Assembly: GCA_964596645.1 (NCBI GenBank)
Contig: CAZQVB010000008.1
Coordinates: forward strand, 71,905 to 135,904
Direction: 5' to 3'
Source of the DNA: CAVQEK01 sp964596645
GTDB taxonomy: Bacteria > Bacteroidota > Bacteroidia > Cytophagales > Cyclobacteriaceae
Length of the DNA stretch: 64,000 bases
Of this stretch, positions 1 to 9,405 are shown in pieces. The notes under the pieces are model-generated. The model did not search any database and was not told where the DNA came from. It saw only the letters and a list, made by a program, of their open reading frames with translations. Position 1 is the first letter of the stretch, and each line of letters starts with the position of its first letter. The position numbers and the translations under genes were made by a program.

Positions 1-38
1 GATTATCTTGCCGCAAAGTTATCAATATTATAGACCGA

Positions 39-767
39 ATGACCCGCCTGAGTGTAAATATCAACAAAATAGCCACCTTGAGAAATGCCCGTGGCGGCCA
101 TGTGCCCGATGTGGTCGGTGTGGCTAAGGACTGTGAGCGATTTGGTGCAGAGGGCATCACCGTACATCCCCGGCCCGACCAGCGCCATATACGGCACAGC
201 GACGTGCTGGCGCTGAAAGAAGTGGTGACAACCGAGTTCAACATAGAGGGCTATCCCGATGAGCGCTATATGAAATTGGTGGAAAATGTGCTGCCCGAGC
301 AGGCAACCTTGGTACCTGATGCGCCCGATGCCATCACTTCCAACGCCGGCTGGAACACCGTTATACATAAGGCACTCCTCACTGATATAATAGCCCGGCT
401 CAAAGCTACAGGCATACGGGTGAGTATTTTCGTAGATCCTGATGTGCGCATGGTGGAAGGTGCGTATGCGGCAGGTGCCGACCGGATAGAGCTTTATACA
501 GAACCCTATGCCGCTGCGTACTCAGAGAATAAAGAAAAAGCGGTGGCCGATTATGTGCTGGCTGCACAAGCTGCGCGCGACCTGAACCTTGGCCTGAATG
601 CAGGCCATGACCTGAACCTGGCTAATCTGCGGTATATAAAAGAGCAGATACCCTATTTGAATGAAGTATCGATTGGCCACGCACTCATTGCCGATGCGCT
701 ATACTATGGATTAGAAAACACCATACAGATGTACAAACAACAGCTTATGCTGCCCACTAAACAATGA
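39..767 (+). CDS. pdxJ: Pyridoxine 5'-phosphate synthase PdxJ
   Basis: PdxJ condenses 3-amino-2-oxopropyl phosphate with 1-deoxy-D-xylulose 5-phosphate to give pyridoxine 5'-phosphate, the ring-closing step of DXP-dependent vitamin B6 synthesis in the cytosol. The 242-residue product has the usual family length. It shows the N-terminal pattern LSVNINKIATLRNARGG, the phosphate and substrate segment HPRPDQRHI near residue 43, the strand FVDPD near residue 131, and the C-terminal NAGHDLN and SIGHALI loops of the TIM barrel. ATG at 39 starts directly at the conserved N-terminus. The next gene begins 4 bases after the stop, so pdxJ and yicC are probably co-transcribed. The substrate DXP comes from dxs, also in this window near 35 kb. 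Confidence 0.96.
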   Translation: MTRLSVNINKIATLRNARGGHVPDVVGVAKDCERFGAEGITVHPRPDQRHIRHSDVLALKEVVTTEFNIEGYPDERYMKLVENVLPEQATLVPDAPDAITSNAGWNTVIHKALLTDIIARLKATGIRVSIFVDPDVRMVEGAYAAGADRIELYTEPYAAAYSENKEKAVADYVLAAQAARDLNLGLNAGHDLNLANLRYIKEQIPYLNEVSIGHALIADALYYGLENTIQMYKQQLMLPTKQ

Positions 768-771
768 TAGT

Positions 772-1650
772 ATGAATAAATCAATGACCGGCTACGGCAT
801 TGCCAAGTATGAAGATGAAAGAGTAAGTATATCTGTAGAGGTGAGAACACTCAATTCCAAATTCCTCGATATTTCACTGCGCTTGCCCCGGATTTACAAC
901 AACAAAGAAATAGAAGCCCGCAATCTCATCGGTGAATATCTCGAGCGCGGCAAAGTTTCTGTCACCATCGACTGCACTAAAAAAGAGGGCGCTACTTCTA
1001 TGATGGAGTTTAATGGCGACCTTTTCAAAAAATACTACCAGGAGCTGGAGCGGTTGGCAAACGACGTAGGCGCTGCCAACCACGACGTTTTCCGATTGGC
1101 CCTGCAATACCCCGAGGTGGTGAATGCGCGAGAAGATGATGAGGAGAAAGACAGAGATTGGGCACTCATGCTCGCTACTTTAAAAGAGGCACTGGGCAAA
1201 TGCGACGAATTCAGATCGCAGGAGGGCCGGGGACTCACGGTGAAGCTGGGTGAATACCTGGCCAACATCGAAGGCGCGCTCGACGCCGTAGAGGTATTGG
1301 ACCCCGATCGGCTTCAGCGAATCAGAAATAGAATAACGGGCAATCTTCAGGAGGTAGTGAAAAAAGAAGAGCTCGATCAGAACCGCCTGGAACAAGAGCT
1401 TATATACTACATAGAGAAGCTGGACATCAGTGAGGAGAAGGTGCGTCTTCGCAGCCATCTACAATACTTTTCGGAAATGCTCACCAGCAAAGATTCGAAT
1501 GGTAAAAAAATGAATTTTCTCAGTCAGGAGCTGGGTCGCGAGATCAATACCATCGGCTCTAAAGCAAATGATGCCGCCATACAAAAGCTCGTGGTGACCA
1601 TGAAAGACGAATTGGAAAAACTGAAAGAGCAAATACTGAATTTGTTATAA
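772..1650 (+). CDS. yicC: YicC/YloC family endoribonuclease
   Basis: The 292-residue protein begins MNKSMTGYG, the hallmark N-terminus of the YicC/YloC family. It has the N-terminal YicC domain (about residues 1-155) and a C-terminal DUF1732 region, ending with the conserved block FLSQELGREINTIGSKAND near residue 250. Family members are endoribonucleases linked to stationary-phase survival and turnover of small RNAs; that role is known for the family, not shown here. It follows pdxJ by 4 bases and is closed by a strong terminator, which suggests a two-gene transcript. Confidence 0.93.
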   Translation: MNKSMTGYGIAKYEDERVSISVEVRTLNSKFLDISLRLPRIYNNKEIEARNLIGEYLERGKVSVTIDCTKKEGATSMMEFNGDLFKKYYQELERLANDVGAANHDVFRLALQYPEVVNAREDDEEKDRDWALMLATLKEALGKCDEFRSQEGRGLTVKLGEYLANIEGALDAVEVLDPDRLQRIRNRITGNLQEVVKKEELDQNRLEQELIYYIEKLDISEEKVRLRSHLQYFSEMLTSKDSNGKKMNFLSQELGREINTIGSKANDAAIQKLVVTMKDELEKLKEQILNLL

Positions 1651-1653
1651 AAA

Positions 1654-1687
1654 GCGAAAAGGCCCGATCTACACCGGGCCTTTTCGC
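1654..1687 (+). terminator. Strong bidirectional hairpin terminator
   Basis: Perfect 13-bp arms (GCGAAAAGGCCCG at 1654-1666 and its complement at 1675-1687) enclose an 8-base loop. The 3' arm contains TTTT and the 5' arm AAAA, so the hairpin can serve both yicC and the convergent membrane-protein gene ending at 1713. Confidence 0.85.
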
Positions 1688-1712
1688 ATTGTCAATTTTT
1701 CCCCAACCAAAT

Positions 1713-2462
1713 CTATGATGCCGCCACTGTAGGTTGCGCGGTCTTTTGGCTTTGCAGCTTTGCCACTCGGAAAGCTTTGCGCTCTTTGAACCCGCAATAG
1801 TCGCATTTGTAAAATTTCATCAGTTCTCCTTCTTCTGTTTCGGTAGGAGATTCAAGAATTTCTTCTTTCACCACTTTCAATGTTTGATAGTTGCACTCGG
1901 GGCACTGGTGTGCTATAAGGTGGCCGGCATATTTCTCAATTTTTGTGTAGCCGGTTTCTTCGTCTATCCACACGTCATAGTCTACAGAGAATACATTTTC
2001 TTCCGCCTGCATACCTTCATCCAGGTATACGTCTTCTTCGTCTTCACTGAGCAGTTTCATAGGCTTTCCGCTTTTGGGTGAAGTGCGCGGTGTGAACCTC
2101 AGCTTTTTCAATCTTTTCTCTACATAGAAAGGATAGTAAAATTTTAATATGTTCGAAATTATTACACCCACGATCAGGCCCATCATCACCGTCACAAATA
2201 TCCTTACGAGTACCCAGATCAACTCACCCTCAGGCACAAGCGTATTGATGTAGATGCCAACAGCAAAAAGCAGCGCCAGCGAAGCATACCACAAGTTGTT
2301 GATCTCACTTTTATTGATAAAATCGTAACGCTTCTTATAATCTTTCATCGTCATGAGTGAAAGATAATGGTACAATAAAATAACTGCTGCTACTCCAAAC
2401 AGCACATAGGCAACCATTTTGCCCCATTGGTTCCATGTTTCAAGGTACAAGTATGCATTCAT
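1713..2462 (-). CDS. Membrane protein with C-terminal zinc ribbon, function unknown
   Basis: This 249-residue protein is of a type I know only as conserved hypothetical in Bacteroidota. It has hydrophobic segments at about residues 15-33, 56-74 and 82-110, then a soluble part with an acidic stretch (residues about 140-165). The C-terminus has two CxxC pairs (CPEC near 188 and CDYC near 220) spaced as in a rubredoxin-like zinc ribbon. The likely topology puts the ribbon in the cytosol. No catalytic motif is visible. It is transcribed alone, converging on yicC and sharing the hairpin between them. A TAACTTTG -7 box lies about 90 bases upstream. Confidence 0.75.
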   Translation of the reverse strand: MNAYLYLETWNQWGKMVAYVLFGVAAVILLYHYLSLMTMKDYKKRYDFINKSEINNLWYASLALLFAVGIYINTLVPEGELIWVLVRIFVTVMMGLIVGVIISNILKFYYPFYVEKRLKKLRFTPRTSPKSGKPMKLLSEDEEDVYLDEGMQAEENVFSVDYDVWIDEETGYTKIEKYAGHLIAHQCPECNYQTLKVVKEEILESPTETEEGELMKFYKCDYCGFKERKAFRVAKLQSQKTAQPTVAAS

Positions 2463-2550
2463 AATTAATTTTTTTGATGGTGATACAACCTGATTATGCT
2501 AAGTTTTCTGTGAAGTGAATTCTTGTGCTTGGTATTAGTATGAACATTGG

Positions 2551-2558
2551 CAAAGTTA
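2551..2558 (-). promoter_or_regulatory. Bacteroidota -7 promoter box (TAACTTTG)
   Basis: On the minus strand this reads TAACTTTG, a match to TAnnTTTG. It points toward the zinc-ribbon membrane protein. A CAAA (minus-strand TTTG) lies 25 bases upstream, slightly wider than the usual 17-23, so the -33 element is uncertain. Confidence 0.45.
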
Positions 2559-2653
2559 GGCTTAAGTGCGTCTCGAAGGTCTGCAAATCAAAGCAGACAT
2601 TACAAGCGATACTTTCTATACTTTTTCGCAACAAAAGGTAAGCCGGGCGAAGC

Positions 2654-2681
2654 AAAAAAAATGAGCGTTTTTTCGGCGCTC
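2654..2681 (-). terminator. Terminator of the DPP IV gene
   Basis: On the minus strand, 5-bp arms GAGCG and CGCTC surround CCGAAAAAA and are followed by ATTTTTTTT. The hairpin starts 1 base after the DPP IV stop codon, a typical intrinsic terminator position. Confidence 0.65.
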
Positions 2682-2682
2682 G

Positions 2683-4875
2683 TTAGAGATGCTCCTGCAC
2701 AAAATCAGTCATGGTACGGAACAGGTGAAGCTGGGTACGCCTGCCAGATATGCTGTGGTCTTTATTGGGATAAAAAACCGATTGAAAATCCTTGTTTGCT
2801 TCTATGAGTGCATCTTGCAAATGAATGGCATTTTGCACGTGTACGTTATCATCGCCGGTGCCATGAATCAGTAAAAACGCACCTTCGAGCTTGTCTGCAT
2901 GCGTCAATGGCGAGTTTTCGTTGTAGCCTTCCATATTGTCCATAGGCCGCTGCATATAGCGCTCAGTATATATGGTGTCGTAAAAGCGCCAATGGGTGAC
3001 CGGTGCCACCGCTATGGCCATTTTGAATATATCGGCACCCTGCAGTATGGCCAGAGAAGACATGAAGCCGCCGTAGCTCCAGCCCCAAATCCCGATGCGG
3101 TCGCCTTCAATGTAAGGCAATGATTGGAGATATCGGGCCGCGCTAATCTGATCCTGCACCTCCAGCTTGCCCAGTTGCTTGTATACGGTGTCTTTAAAAG
3201 CCTTTCCTCGCCCACCTGTACCGCGATTGTCGACACAAGCCACCATATAGCCGAGATGGTTCAGGTAGTGATGCCATATTTTTGGTTCCCAGGAATCTTC
3301 CACTCTTTGCGAGCCCGGGCCGCCATATACGAACATGAGCAATGGATACTGGCGTGTGGAATCGAAGCGGTGAGGCTTAAGCATATAGCCGTTCAGCAAG
3401 GTGCCTTCTTCTGTTTCAAACTGAAAAAACTCTTTTGTAGACCAATTACTCCGCCTTGCCAGTGCCTGTACCGAGGCATTTTTTTCGAGAGTTTGCAACA
3501 GGGCGCCTTCGCTACTTTTCAGCAAGATCACCTCCGGGTGGTCTGCCGCGGTATTCGTCTGAATGAAACGGCTATAGTCGCCACTCAGGTTTACCGTGTT
3601 TTTACCTTTTTCCGGGGTGATTATTCGCTTATCGGAGCCATCCAACGTGATGGTATACAGATGTCGCTGAAGTGGCGACTGTTCCGACGACGTGTAGTAT
3701 ATCAGATTTGTGCGGCTGTCGTAGCCCAGCAGTTCATCTACTTCCCAATCGCCACTGGTCAACTGGCCGATAAACTTACCGGTGACGTCGAAATGATAGA
3801 TGTGGCGAAAGCCGTCGCGCTCGCTGGTGGTGATAAACGAGCGGCCATCGTCCACGAAAAAATATTCGTCGTTGGATTCTACATCCACATAGGTGTCGCT
3901 CTCTTCCTGCAATATCACATCGCTCTGGCCTGTGTCGGCATTGGCCAACAGTATTCTGAAATTATTCTGAAGGCGGTTGAGCGTGAGCAACATCAACTGG
4001 CTGGCGTTGGGCAACCAAAAAAGCCGGGGAATATACTGTTCAGCTTCGCTTCTGGTCTCAACTTCTACATATGACTGCTTTTTTAAATCATATAAGTGAA
4101 TGGAGACATCGGAGTTGGGTTCACCTGCCTTGGGGTATTTGAATGACAGCGTTTCAGGATAAATGCCGCCCCACATTTGCATTTCATACAGCGGCACGTC
4201 CCGCTCATCGAATCGATAATAAGCCAGCTTTCGGCTGTCTGGCGACCAGAAAAAAGCTTTTGTCAGACTCAGCTCCTCTTCGTACACCCAGTCGGCCGCA
4301 CCATTGATTATGGCATTTACCTCACCGTCGGCCGTTACTTGCTCCACACGGCCATGGTTGGTATACGTGTAGTAAAGGTTATTGTCGCGCACAAAAGCGA
4401 TCATAGAGCCGTCTGGCGAAAAGGTGGCATAGGACTGCTTATGGTCCGGCTCCAAGGCACGCAATTGCATCGTCTTCAGGTTCAGCACAAAGTGGCTTGC
4501 AATGGTAGACCGGCGATAAATCGATTCCTGGTCCACCGCCAACAGCACATGCGACTCATCCTGACTGAAGGCGAAGTCGTATATGTAAAAATTGTCGCGA
4601 TCGGTCTTTGCCTTCAACGTAAGACCACTGATCAATACTTTGCTGGCGGCTTGCCGGGAACCATCATGCCGTACAAGGTCTGTCGATTGATTGTCGCCGT
4701 TATGCTCCAGCGTAGTGTAGTATTTACCGTCCTTCATCCATTTGATCTGCGATATGGACTGTTCGTCGAATTTCCTGTTTATAAATAAATCCTCCAGCGT
4801 GAATACAGCTTCGTTCTGAGAAAAAATGGGTAATGCCCAGAAGCAAAACGCAATGCAAAAAATCCCCCCCTTCAT
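2683..4875 (-). CDS. Dipeptidyl peptidase IV family serine peptidase (S9B)
   Basis: The 730-residue secreted peptidase has an N-terminal signal peptide (about residues 1-19, ending PIFSQ), a beta-propeller domain to about residue 460, and a C-terminal alpha/beta-hydrolase domain. The catalytic serine is in GWSYGG (Ser600), the acid is Asp675 or Asp676 in HGTGDDN, and the histidine is His707 in NKDH. The DWVYEEE motif near residue 195 carries the double glutamate that anchors the substrate N-terminus in true DPP IV, which distinguishes it from acylaminoacyl peptidases. It should release X-Pro or X-Ala dipeptides from peptides in the periplasm. It is the last gene of a long minus-strand series, with its own terminator. 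Confidence 0.93.
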   Translation of the reverse strand: MKGGIFCIAFCFWALPIFSQNEAVFTLEDLFINRKFDEQSISQIKWMKDGKYYTTLEHNGDNQSTDLVRHDGSRQAASKVLISGLTLKAKTDRDNFYIYDFAFSQDESHVLLAVDQESIYRRSTIASHFVLNLKTMQLRALEPDHKQSYATFSPDGSMIAFVRDNNLYYTYTNHGRVEQVTADGEVNAIINGAADWVYEEELSLTKAFFWSPDSRKLAYYRFDERDVPLYEMQMWGGIYPETLSFKYPKAGEPNSDVSIHLYDLKKQSYVEVETRSEAEQYIPRLFWLPNASQLMLLTLNRLQNNFRILLANADTGQSDVILQEESDTYVDVESNDEYFFVDDGRSFITTSERDGFRHIYHFDVTGKFIGQLTSGDWEVDELLGYDSRTNLIYYTSSEQSPLQRHLYTITLDGSDKRIITPEKGKNTVNLSGDYSRFIQTNTAADHPEVILLKSSEGALLQTLEKNASVQALARRSNWSTKEFFQFETEEGTLLNGYMLKPHRFDSTRQYPLLMFVYGGPGSQRVEDSWEPKIWHHYLNHLGYMVACVDNRGTGGRGKAFKDTVYKQLGKLEVQDQISAARYLQSLPYIEGDRIGIWGWSYGGFMSSLAILQGADIFKMAIAVAPVTHWRFYDTIYTERYMQRPMDNMEGYNENSPLTHADKLEGAFLLIHGTGDDNVHVQNAIHLQDALIEANKDFQSVFYPNKDHSISGRRTQLHLFRTMTDFVQEHL

Positions 4876-4983
4876 ACCTTATTAAAATTTTTTAATCCTA
4901 AAAAGCAACGTTTTCCTGATCACTTTGGTGCCGCCAATAATGGTGATGATGCTACATTTAATTCGTTCAAATTTAATTACGCG

Positions 4984-6525
4984 CTATACTCCCATCCAGC
5001 CGTCTCTGTCAAGGCTTCTGTACTGTATGGCCTCGGCGATATGCTCTATCTGTATGTCGTCGGCACCTGCCAGATCGGCAATGGTGCGTCCCACTTTTAG
5101 TATGCGATCGTAGGCACGGGCAGAGAGGCCCAGCTTGTCCATGGCTGTTTTCAGCAATGTTTTTCCGGCTTCATTTATGCCACATACTACCTTCACCATT
5201 TGCGAGGGCATCATGGCGTTGCAATACACGCCCTCCATATCTTCAAATCTTGCTGTCTGCCGTGCCCTGGCCACAATCACCCTTTCCCTGATCTCGGCAC
5301 TGCTCTCTGTTTTTCTGTTGGCGGTCATTTGTTCGAAAGAGACGGGATTCACTTCTATGTGCAGATCGATGCGATCGAGCAGCGGCCCGCTTATTTTTTT
5401 CAGATAACGCCGCACATCCATAGGCGAATCCGGATGATTGCCATCGGCTGTGTAAAACTCACCGGAGGGGCTGGGGTTCATGCTGGCCACCAACATAAAG
5501 TTGGCCGGAAAGCGTACGGAGCCTCTGGCCCTGGATATGTTCACTACGCGCTCTTCCAGCGGCTGTCGCAGCACCTCCAGCACAGTGCGCTTAAACTCCG
5601 GCAGCTCGTCCAGAAAAAGTACGCCATTGTGTGCCAGGCTTATTTCGCCGGGCTGTGGCACACCCCCGCCGCCCACCAGGGCCACATCGGAGATGGTGTG
5701 GTGTGGCGATCGAAACGGTCGCTTGCTGATCAGCGATGCGTCGGCGCCGAGTTTGCCTGCTACGGAGTGAATCTTCGTGGTTTCCAACGCTTCGTGTAGT
5801 GACAAGGGCGGCAGTATGCCCGGCAGTCGTTTGGCGAGCATGGTCTTGCCGGCCCCCGGGGGTCCGATCATGATCAGGTTGTGCCCACCCGCAGCGGCGA
5901 TCTCCAGGGCGCGCTTCATATTTTCCTGTCCCTGTACATCGGCAAAGTCGATGGAGAAATTATTTTGATCGTGAAAGAACACATCGCGGGTGTCAATCTT
6001 TAGTGGATCAATCACCTTGTTGCCGGCAAAGAAATCAATGGCGTCTTTAAGTGATTCTACGCCGAGTATATCAATATCGCTCACTATGGCCGCCTCGCGG
6101 GCATTCTCTTTAGGAAGCATAAAGCCTGCAAAGCCCTGCTTTCGCGCTTCTATGGCTATTGGCAGCACTCCCTTGATCGGCCGCAGCAGGCCATCGAGCG
6201 ATAGCTCGCCCATGATCACATATTTTTCCATGTTGCCTGTGCCGATCTGTCCAGAGGCCTTCAGCACACCCAACGCTATGGGCAGGTCGTAAGCAGAGCC
6301 TTCTTTGCGGATGTCTGCAGGGGCCAGATTGACCACCACCTTTTGCCGGGGCATGTAGTAGCCAAAGTGCTTGATGGCCGACTCTACCCTTTGCTCACTT
6401 TCCTTCACAGCATTGTCTGGCAAGCCCACCATCCACACCTTGGTGCCCTGTATCACATTCACCTCTACCGTAATGGTGGTGGCGTCAATACCGTACACAG
6501 CACTTCCGAAGGTTTTGGCCAGCAT
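4984..6525 (-). CDS. YifB/ComM family Mg-chelatase-like AAA+ ATPase
   Basis: The 513-residue protein has the N-terminal ChlI-like subdomain (MLAKTFGSAVYGIDA, residues 1-125). The AAA+ core follows, with Walker A GPPGAGKT near residue 219 and Walker B LFLDELPEF near residue 303, then a C-terminal Mg-chelatase domain ending at the YRSLDRD region. In competent bacteria ComM is a helicase that drives branch migration during natural transformation; the role in this organism is inferred from family only. It begins 1 base after the gmhA stop, so the two are translated from one message. Confidence 0.92.
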   Translation of the reverse strand: MLAKTFGSAVYGIDATTITVEVNVIQGTKVWMVGLPDNAVKESEQRVESAIKHFGYYMPRQKVVVNLAPADIRKEGSAYDLPIALGVLKASGQIGTGNMEKYVIMGELSLDGLLRPIKGVLPIAIEARKQGFAGFMLPKENAREAAIVSDIDILGVESLKDAIDFFAGNKVIDPLKIDTRDVFFHDQNNFSIDFADVQGQENMKRALEIAAAGGHNLIMIGPPGAGKTMLAKRLPGILPPLSLHEALETTKIHSVAGKLGADASLISKRPFRSPHHTISDVALVGGGGVPQPGEISLAHNGVLFLDELPEFKRTVLEVLRQPLEERVVNISRARGSVRFPANFMLVASMNPSPSGEFYTADGNHPDSPMDVRRYLKKISGPLLDRIDLHIEVNPVSFEQMTANRKTESSAEIRERVIVARARQTARFEDMEGVYCNAMMPSQMVKVVCGINEAGKTLLKTAMDKLGLSARAYDRILKVGRTIADLAGADDIQIEHIAEAIQYRSLDRDGWMGV

Positions 6526-6526
6526 A

Positions 6527-7111
6527 CTATTTCACTTGTTTTTCTATCAACAATATAATGATGTGTATCACTTTAATGTGCATTTCCTGGATGCGGTCGG
6601 AATAGCCATGGTGTGGTATGCGCACTTCACAATCGGCGAGCGCTGCCAAGGCACCGCCGTTTTTTCCGGTGAGGCATACCAGGGGCATTTTTTTCTTTCG
6701 GGCCACCTCGGCCGCGTTGATGATGTTGGGCGAATTGCCGCTGGTGCTTATGCAAAACAGTACATCGCCCGGCTGGCCCAGCGCCTCCACATAGCGCGAA
6801 AAGATGTGATCGAAGCCGTAATCGTTGCCGGTGCAAGTGATGTGTGTAGCATCTGCCATGGCGATGGCCGGCAAGGCCCTGCGCGCATCGCGAAACCGGC
6901 CTGTGAGCTCTTCGGCAAAGTGCATGGCATCGCATAGTGAGCCTCCATTGCCACATGCCAGCACCTTTTTGCCTTGCATGATGGCCGTGGCCATTATTTC
7001 GGCAGCCGTGGCTATGCTGCGCAGGTTTTCTTCATTGCGTATAAAATGATCAAGGGTTTGGCGGGCTTCTACAAACTGATCCTGGATGAGCTTTTCGGCA
7101 TTCATGGTCAT
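6527..7111 (-). CDS. gmhA: Phosphoheptose isomerase (SIS domain)
   Basis: The 194-residue SIS-domain protein matches GmhA, which converts sedoheptulose 7-phosphate to D-glycero-D-manno-heptose 7-phosphate, the first step of heptose synthesis for lipopolysaccharide inner core. Visible motifs are the phosphate-binding loops CGNGGS (near residue 53) and STSGNSPN (near 122), together with HFAEELTGRF and the C-terminal histidine-rich helix. ATG 7111 shares its A with the stop of the preceding small gene (TAATG), so translation is coupled. The other heptose genes are not in this window. Confidence 0.9.
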   Translation of the reverse strand: MTMNAEKLIQDQFVEARQTLDHFIRNEENLRSIATAAEIMATAIMQGKKVLACGNGGSLCDAMHFAEELTGRFRDARRALPAIAMADATHITCTGNDYGFDHIFSRYVEALGQPGDVLFCISTSGNSPNIINAAEVARKKKMPLVCLTGKNGGALAALADCEVRIPHHGYSDRIQEMHIKVIHIIILLIEKQVK

Positions 7112-7422
7112 TAGATTGAGTCTTCGCTCCGGGTGTCTTTGCCCTGCAATTGTCGCTTCAGGTCACGCAGGCGTATGTTCAGATCGCGACGCTCACTTTC
7201 CAGATGGCGTATCTGGCGCTTGAGCAACCAGGTATCTATGTTTTCAAAAATTAATATAAAAAAGAAGAAAATAAGGCCATAGATGAACCATTTGCGAAGA
7301 AAAGAGAAAAAAGTAAGCATGCCAAAGCGCGAAATCATTTCTGTGATGTTGAGCGTCATATACAGCGTAACCACCAGATAAACGGTATACAACACGTATA
7401 AGAACACTCTAACTCTTCGCAT
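7111..7422 (-). CDS. Small membrane protein with C-terminal coiled coil, unknown function
   Basis: I start this gene at ATG 7422 because an AAGGAG Shine-Dalgarno sequence lies 7 bases upstream, unusual for this phylum; an earlier in-frame start at 7449 lacks such support. The 103-residue product has two hydrophobic segments (about residues 3-25 and 35-60). A charged heptad-like tail (HLESERRDLNIRLRDLKRQL) is probably a coiled coil. It lies between the MsbA-like exporter and gmhA, so a structural role in the envelope is plausible, but no function can be assigned. Confidence 0.7.
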   Translation of the reverse strand: MRRVRVFLYVLYTVYLVVTLYMTLNITEMISRFGMLTFFSFLRKWFIYGLIFFFFILIFENIDTWLLKRQIRHLESERRDLNIRLRDLKRQLQGKDTRSEDSI

Positions 7423-7506
7423 ATCACTTCTCCTTTTTAGGGTGATCAATATAAATAAAACCCTGCAGCATATCGATCAGTGGTGATGCTGCTGCGCGGA
7501 GCAGAA

Positions 7507-9336
7507 TCATAAGTTTTGCATACTGGTGAGTTTCTGATATATGCCGCCCTGGCGTATGAGCGAAGTATGTGTGCCGCGCTCTAAGATCTTGCCCTGGTCC
7601 ATCACTATTATTTCATCCGCATTTTGGATGGTGCTCAGCCTGTGGGCGATCACTACAGAGGTACGGTTCTTCATCAGTTTGTCTATGGCATCCTGCACCA
7701 GCATTTCCGATTCGGAATCGAGTGCCGAAGTGGCTTCATCAAGTATCAATATCGGAGGGTTTTTCAGCAAAGCACGCGCAATGGTGATCCGCTGTTTTTG
7801 CCCGCCCGAAAGTTTGCCGCCCCGCTCGCCGATCACGCGCTGATACCCCTCTTCATGCTCCATTATAAAATTGTGTGCGTTGGCTATTTTGGCCGCGTGC
7901 AATACGTCTTCTTCGCGGGGCTCAGATATGCCAAAGGCGATGTTGTTGAAGATGGTATCGTTGAACAGTATCGACTCCTGTGTGACTATGCCCATGTGTT
8001 CGCGCAGTGAATTAAAATCATAGTCGCGCAGCGATCGCCCATCGATCAGCACATCGCCACCGGTCGGATCATAAAACCGCGGGATGAGATTGGCCAATGT
8101 AGATTTGCCACCGCCCGATGGACCAACCACGGCCACTGTTGTGCCTTTTTCTATACGCAAATTTACGTCGTTCAGTACGGGCCTTTCTCCATACGAAAAA
8201 TGCACATTTTTAAACTCTATGGCCGATTCGAATGAGGTAAGCTGCACCGCATCCGGTTTATTTTCAATCTCTGAGCGCGTGTCGATGATGTGAAACACGC
8301 GATCGCCAGATGCCAGGCCCTTCTGAAAAAATGAAATGGCTGAAGTGATGGCCTTCGCCGGCTGCAGTACTTGAGTGAAAACCGCTATAAACATAAGAAA
8401 TGAGCTGGCTTCAAGCGTGCCTTTGTTGAGCACCAGATGGCCGCCATACAGCAAGATGCCAGTCACGGATATGGCCCCCAGAAACTCCGATACCGGGCTG
8501 GCCATTTCGTAGCGTCGCGAAAAGCTCATATCCACTTCGTAATACCGGTCGACCTCCCGGCCAAACACCCTATTGATATACCCCACGGCATTGAACGCCT
8601 TAATCACCCGCATTCCGCTCAGTGTTTCATCGAGTATATTGAGCATACGCCCCTGCGACTCCTGGCCCTGGGTGGCCCGTTTTTTTAGTTTTTTGGAGAT
8701 GATGGTGATAAACACCCCCGAAACCGGGAGCAACAACAGCGTGAACAATGTAAGGCTCTTTGATGTGGCGAACAGAAGGCCAAAATACACAATGATCGTA
8801 GCGGGCTCACGGAAGAAAATTTTGAGCGTATGCACCACAGAATTTTCTATTTGCTGCACGTCCGATGTCACCCGCGACATGATGTCGCCCTTGCGCTGGC
8901 TGGTGAAGTAACCGATGTGCAGGTTGCTCACTTTCTGAAATATGTCGTAACGCATGTTGCGTATCACCTTGGCTTTGGACACAGCCATAATCATGGCCGA
9001 CAGGTACCGAAAGAGATTGGTGAGCAGAAACGACACCATGATAATCAGGCATACATACACCAGCGCGCCAAACTTACCGTACATCTCCACCATCTGGTAC
9101 ATGTAGTAGTTGAAGATGTTGTTGATATACTCAATGGTAAGGCTGAACTCCGGTTTTTGAACAAAGCGATCGAGCTGTTCCGGATCCAGTTGTTCAAAAA
9201 TAACATCGAAAAGAGGCTTGAGCAGCGTGAGGTTGGCCAGGCCAAACAAAATGGAAAGCAGCGAGAAAAGAAGGTACGGCGGAATAATTTTGCCCCAGGG
9301 CTTGGCATAAGCAAGTATTCGCAGGTAAGTCTTCAT
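7507..9336 (-). CDS. MsbA-like ABC exporter (fused permease and ATPase)
   Basis: The 609-residue half-transporter starts best at ATG 9336 (MKTYLRILAYAKPWGK), since homologues begin here. An N-terminal six-helix membrane domain (about residues 20-320) is followed by an ATPase domain. The ATPase has Walker A GPSGGGKST, signature LSGGQKQR, Walker B ILILDEATSALDSE and the switch histidine in VIAHRLSTI. The closest family is lipid A flippase MsbA and related multidrug exporters. With gmhA next in the series, a role in lipid A or lipid export is reasonable but not proven. It would act as a homodimer in the inner membrane. Confidence 0.9.
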   Translation of the reverse strand: MKTYLRILAYAKPWGKIIPPYLLFSLLSILFGLANLTLLKPLFDVIFEQLDPEQLDRFVQKPEFSLTIEYINNIFNYYMYQMVEMYGKFGALVYVCLIIMVSFLLTNLFRYLSAMIMAVSKAKVIRNMRYDIFQKVSNLHIGYFTSQRKGDIMSRVTSDVQQIENSVVHTLKIFFREPATIIVYFGLLFATSKSLTLFTLLLLPVSGVFITIISKKLKKRATQGQESQGRMLNILDETLSGMRVIKAFNAVGYINRVFGREVDRYYEVDMSFSRRYEMASPVSEFLGAISVTGILLYGGHLVLNKGTLEASSFLMFIAVFTQVLQPAKAITSAISFFQKGLASGDRVFHIIDTRSEIENKPDAVQLTSFESAIEFKNVHFSYGERPVLNDVNLRIEKGTTVAVVGPSGGGKSTLANLIPRFYDPTGGDVLIDGRSLRDYDFNSLREHMGIVTQESILFNDTIFNNIAFGISEPREEDVLHAAKIANAHNFIMEHEEGYQRVIGERGGKLSGGQKQRITIARALLKNPPILILDEATSALDSESEMLVQDAIDKLMKNRTSVVIAHRLSTIQNADEIIVMDQGKILERGTHTSLIRQGGIYQKLTSMQNL

Positions 9337-9405
9337 AATGGCGCTTTCGCTGAAAGTGCGCAAAAGACGCAACTTTCGGACAAATATAAAAACAGACGCA
9401 GGAGC

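Noticed and set aside
14..21. TAACTTTG on the minus strand at the left edge
   Set aside because: It could be the -7 box of a gene left of the window, but no -33 element is seen and it overlaps the pdxJ leader.
2547..2807. Plus-strand frame between the zinc-ribbon gene and DPP IV
   Set aside because: It runs across the DPP IV terminator and over the 3' end of DPP IV; composition is not protein-like.
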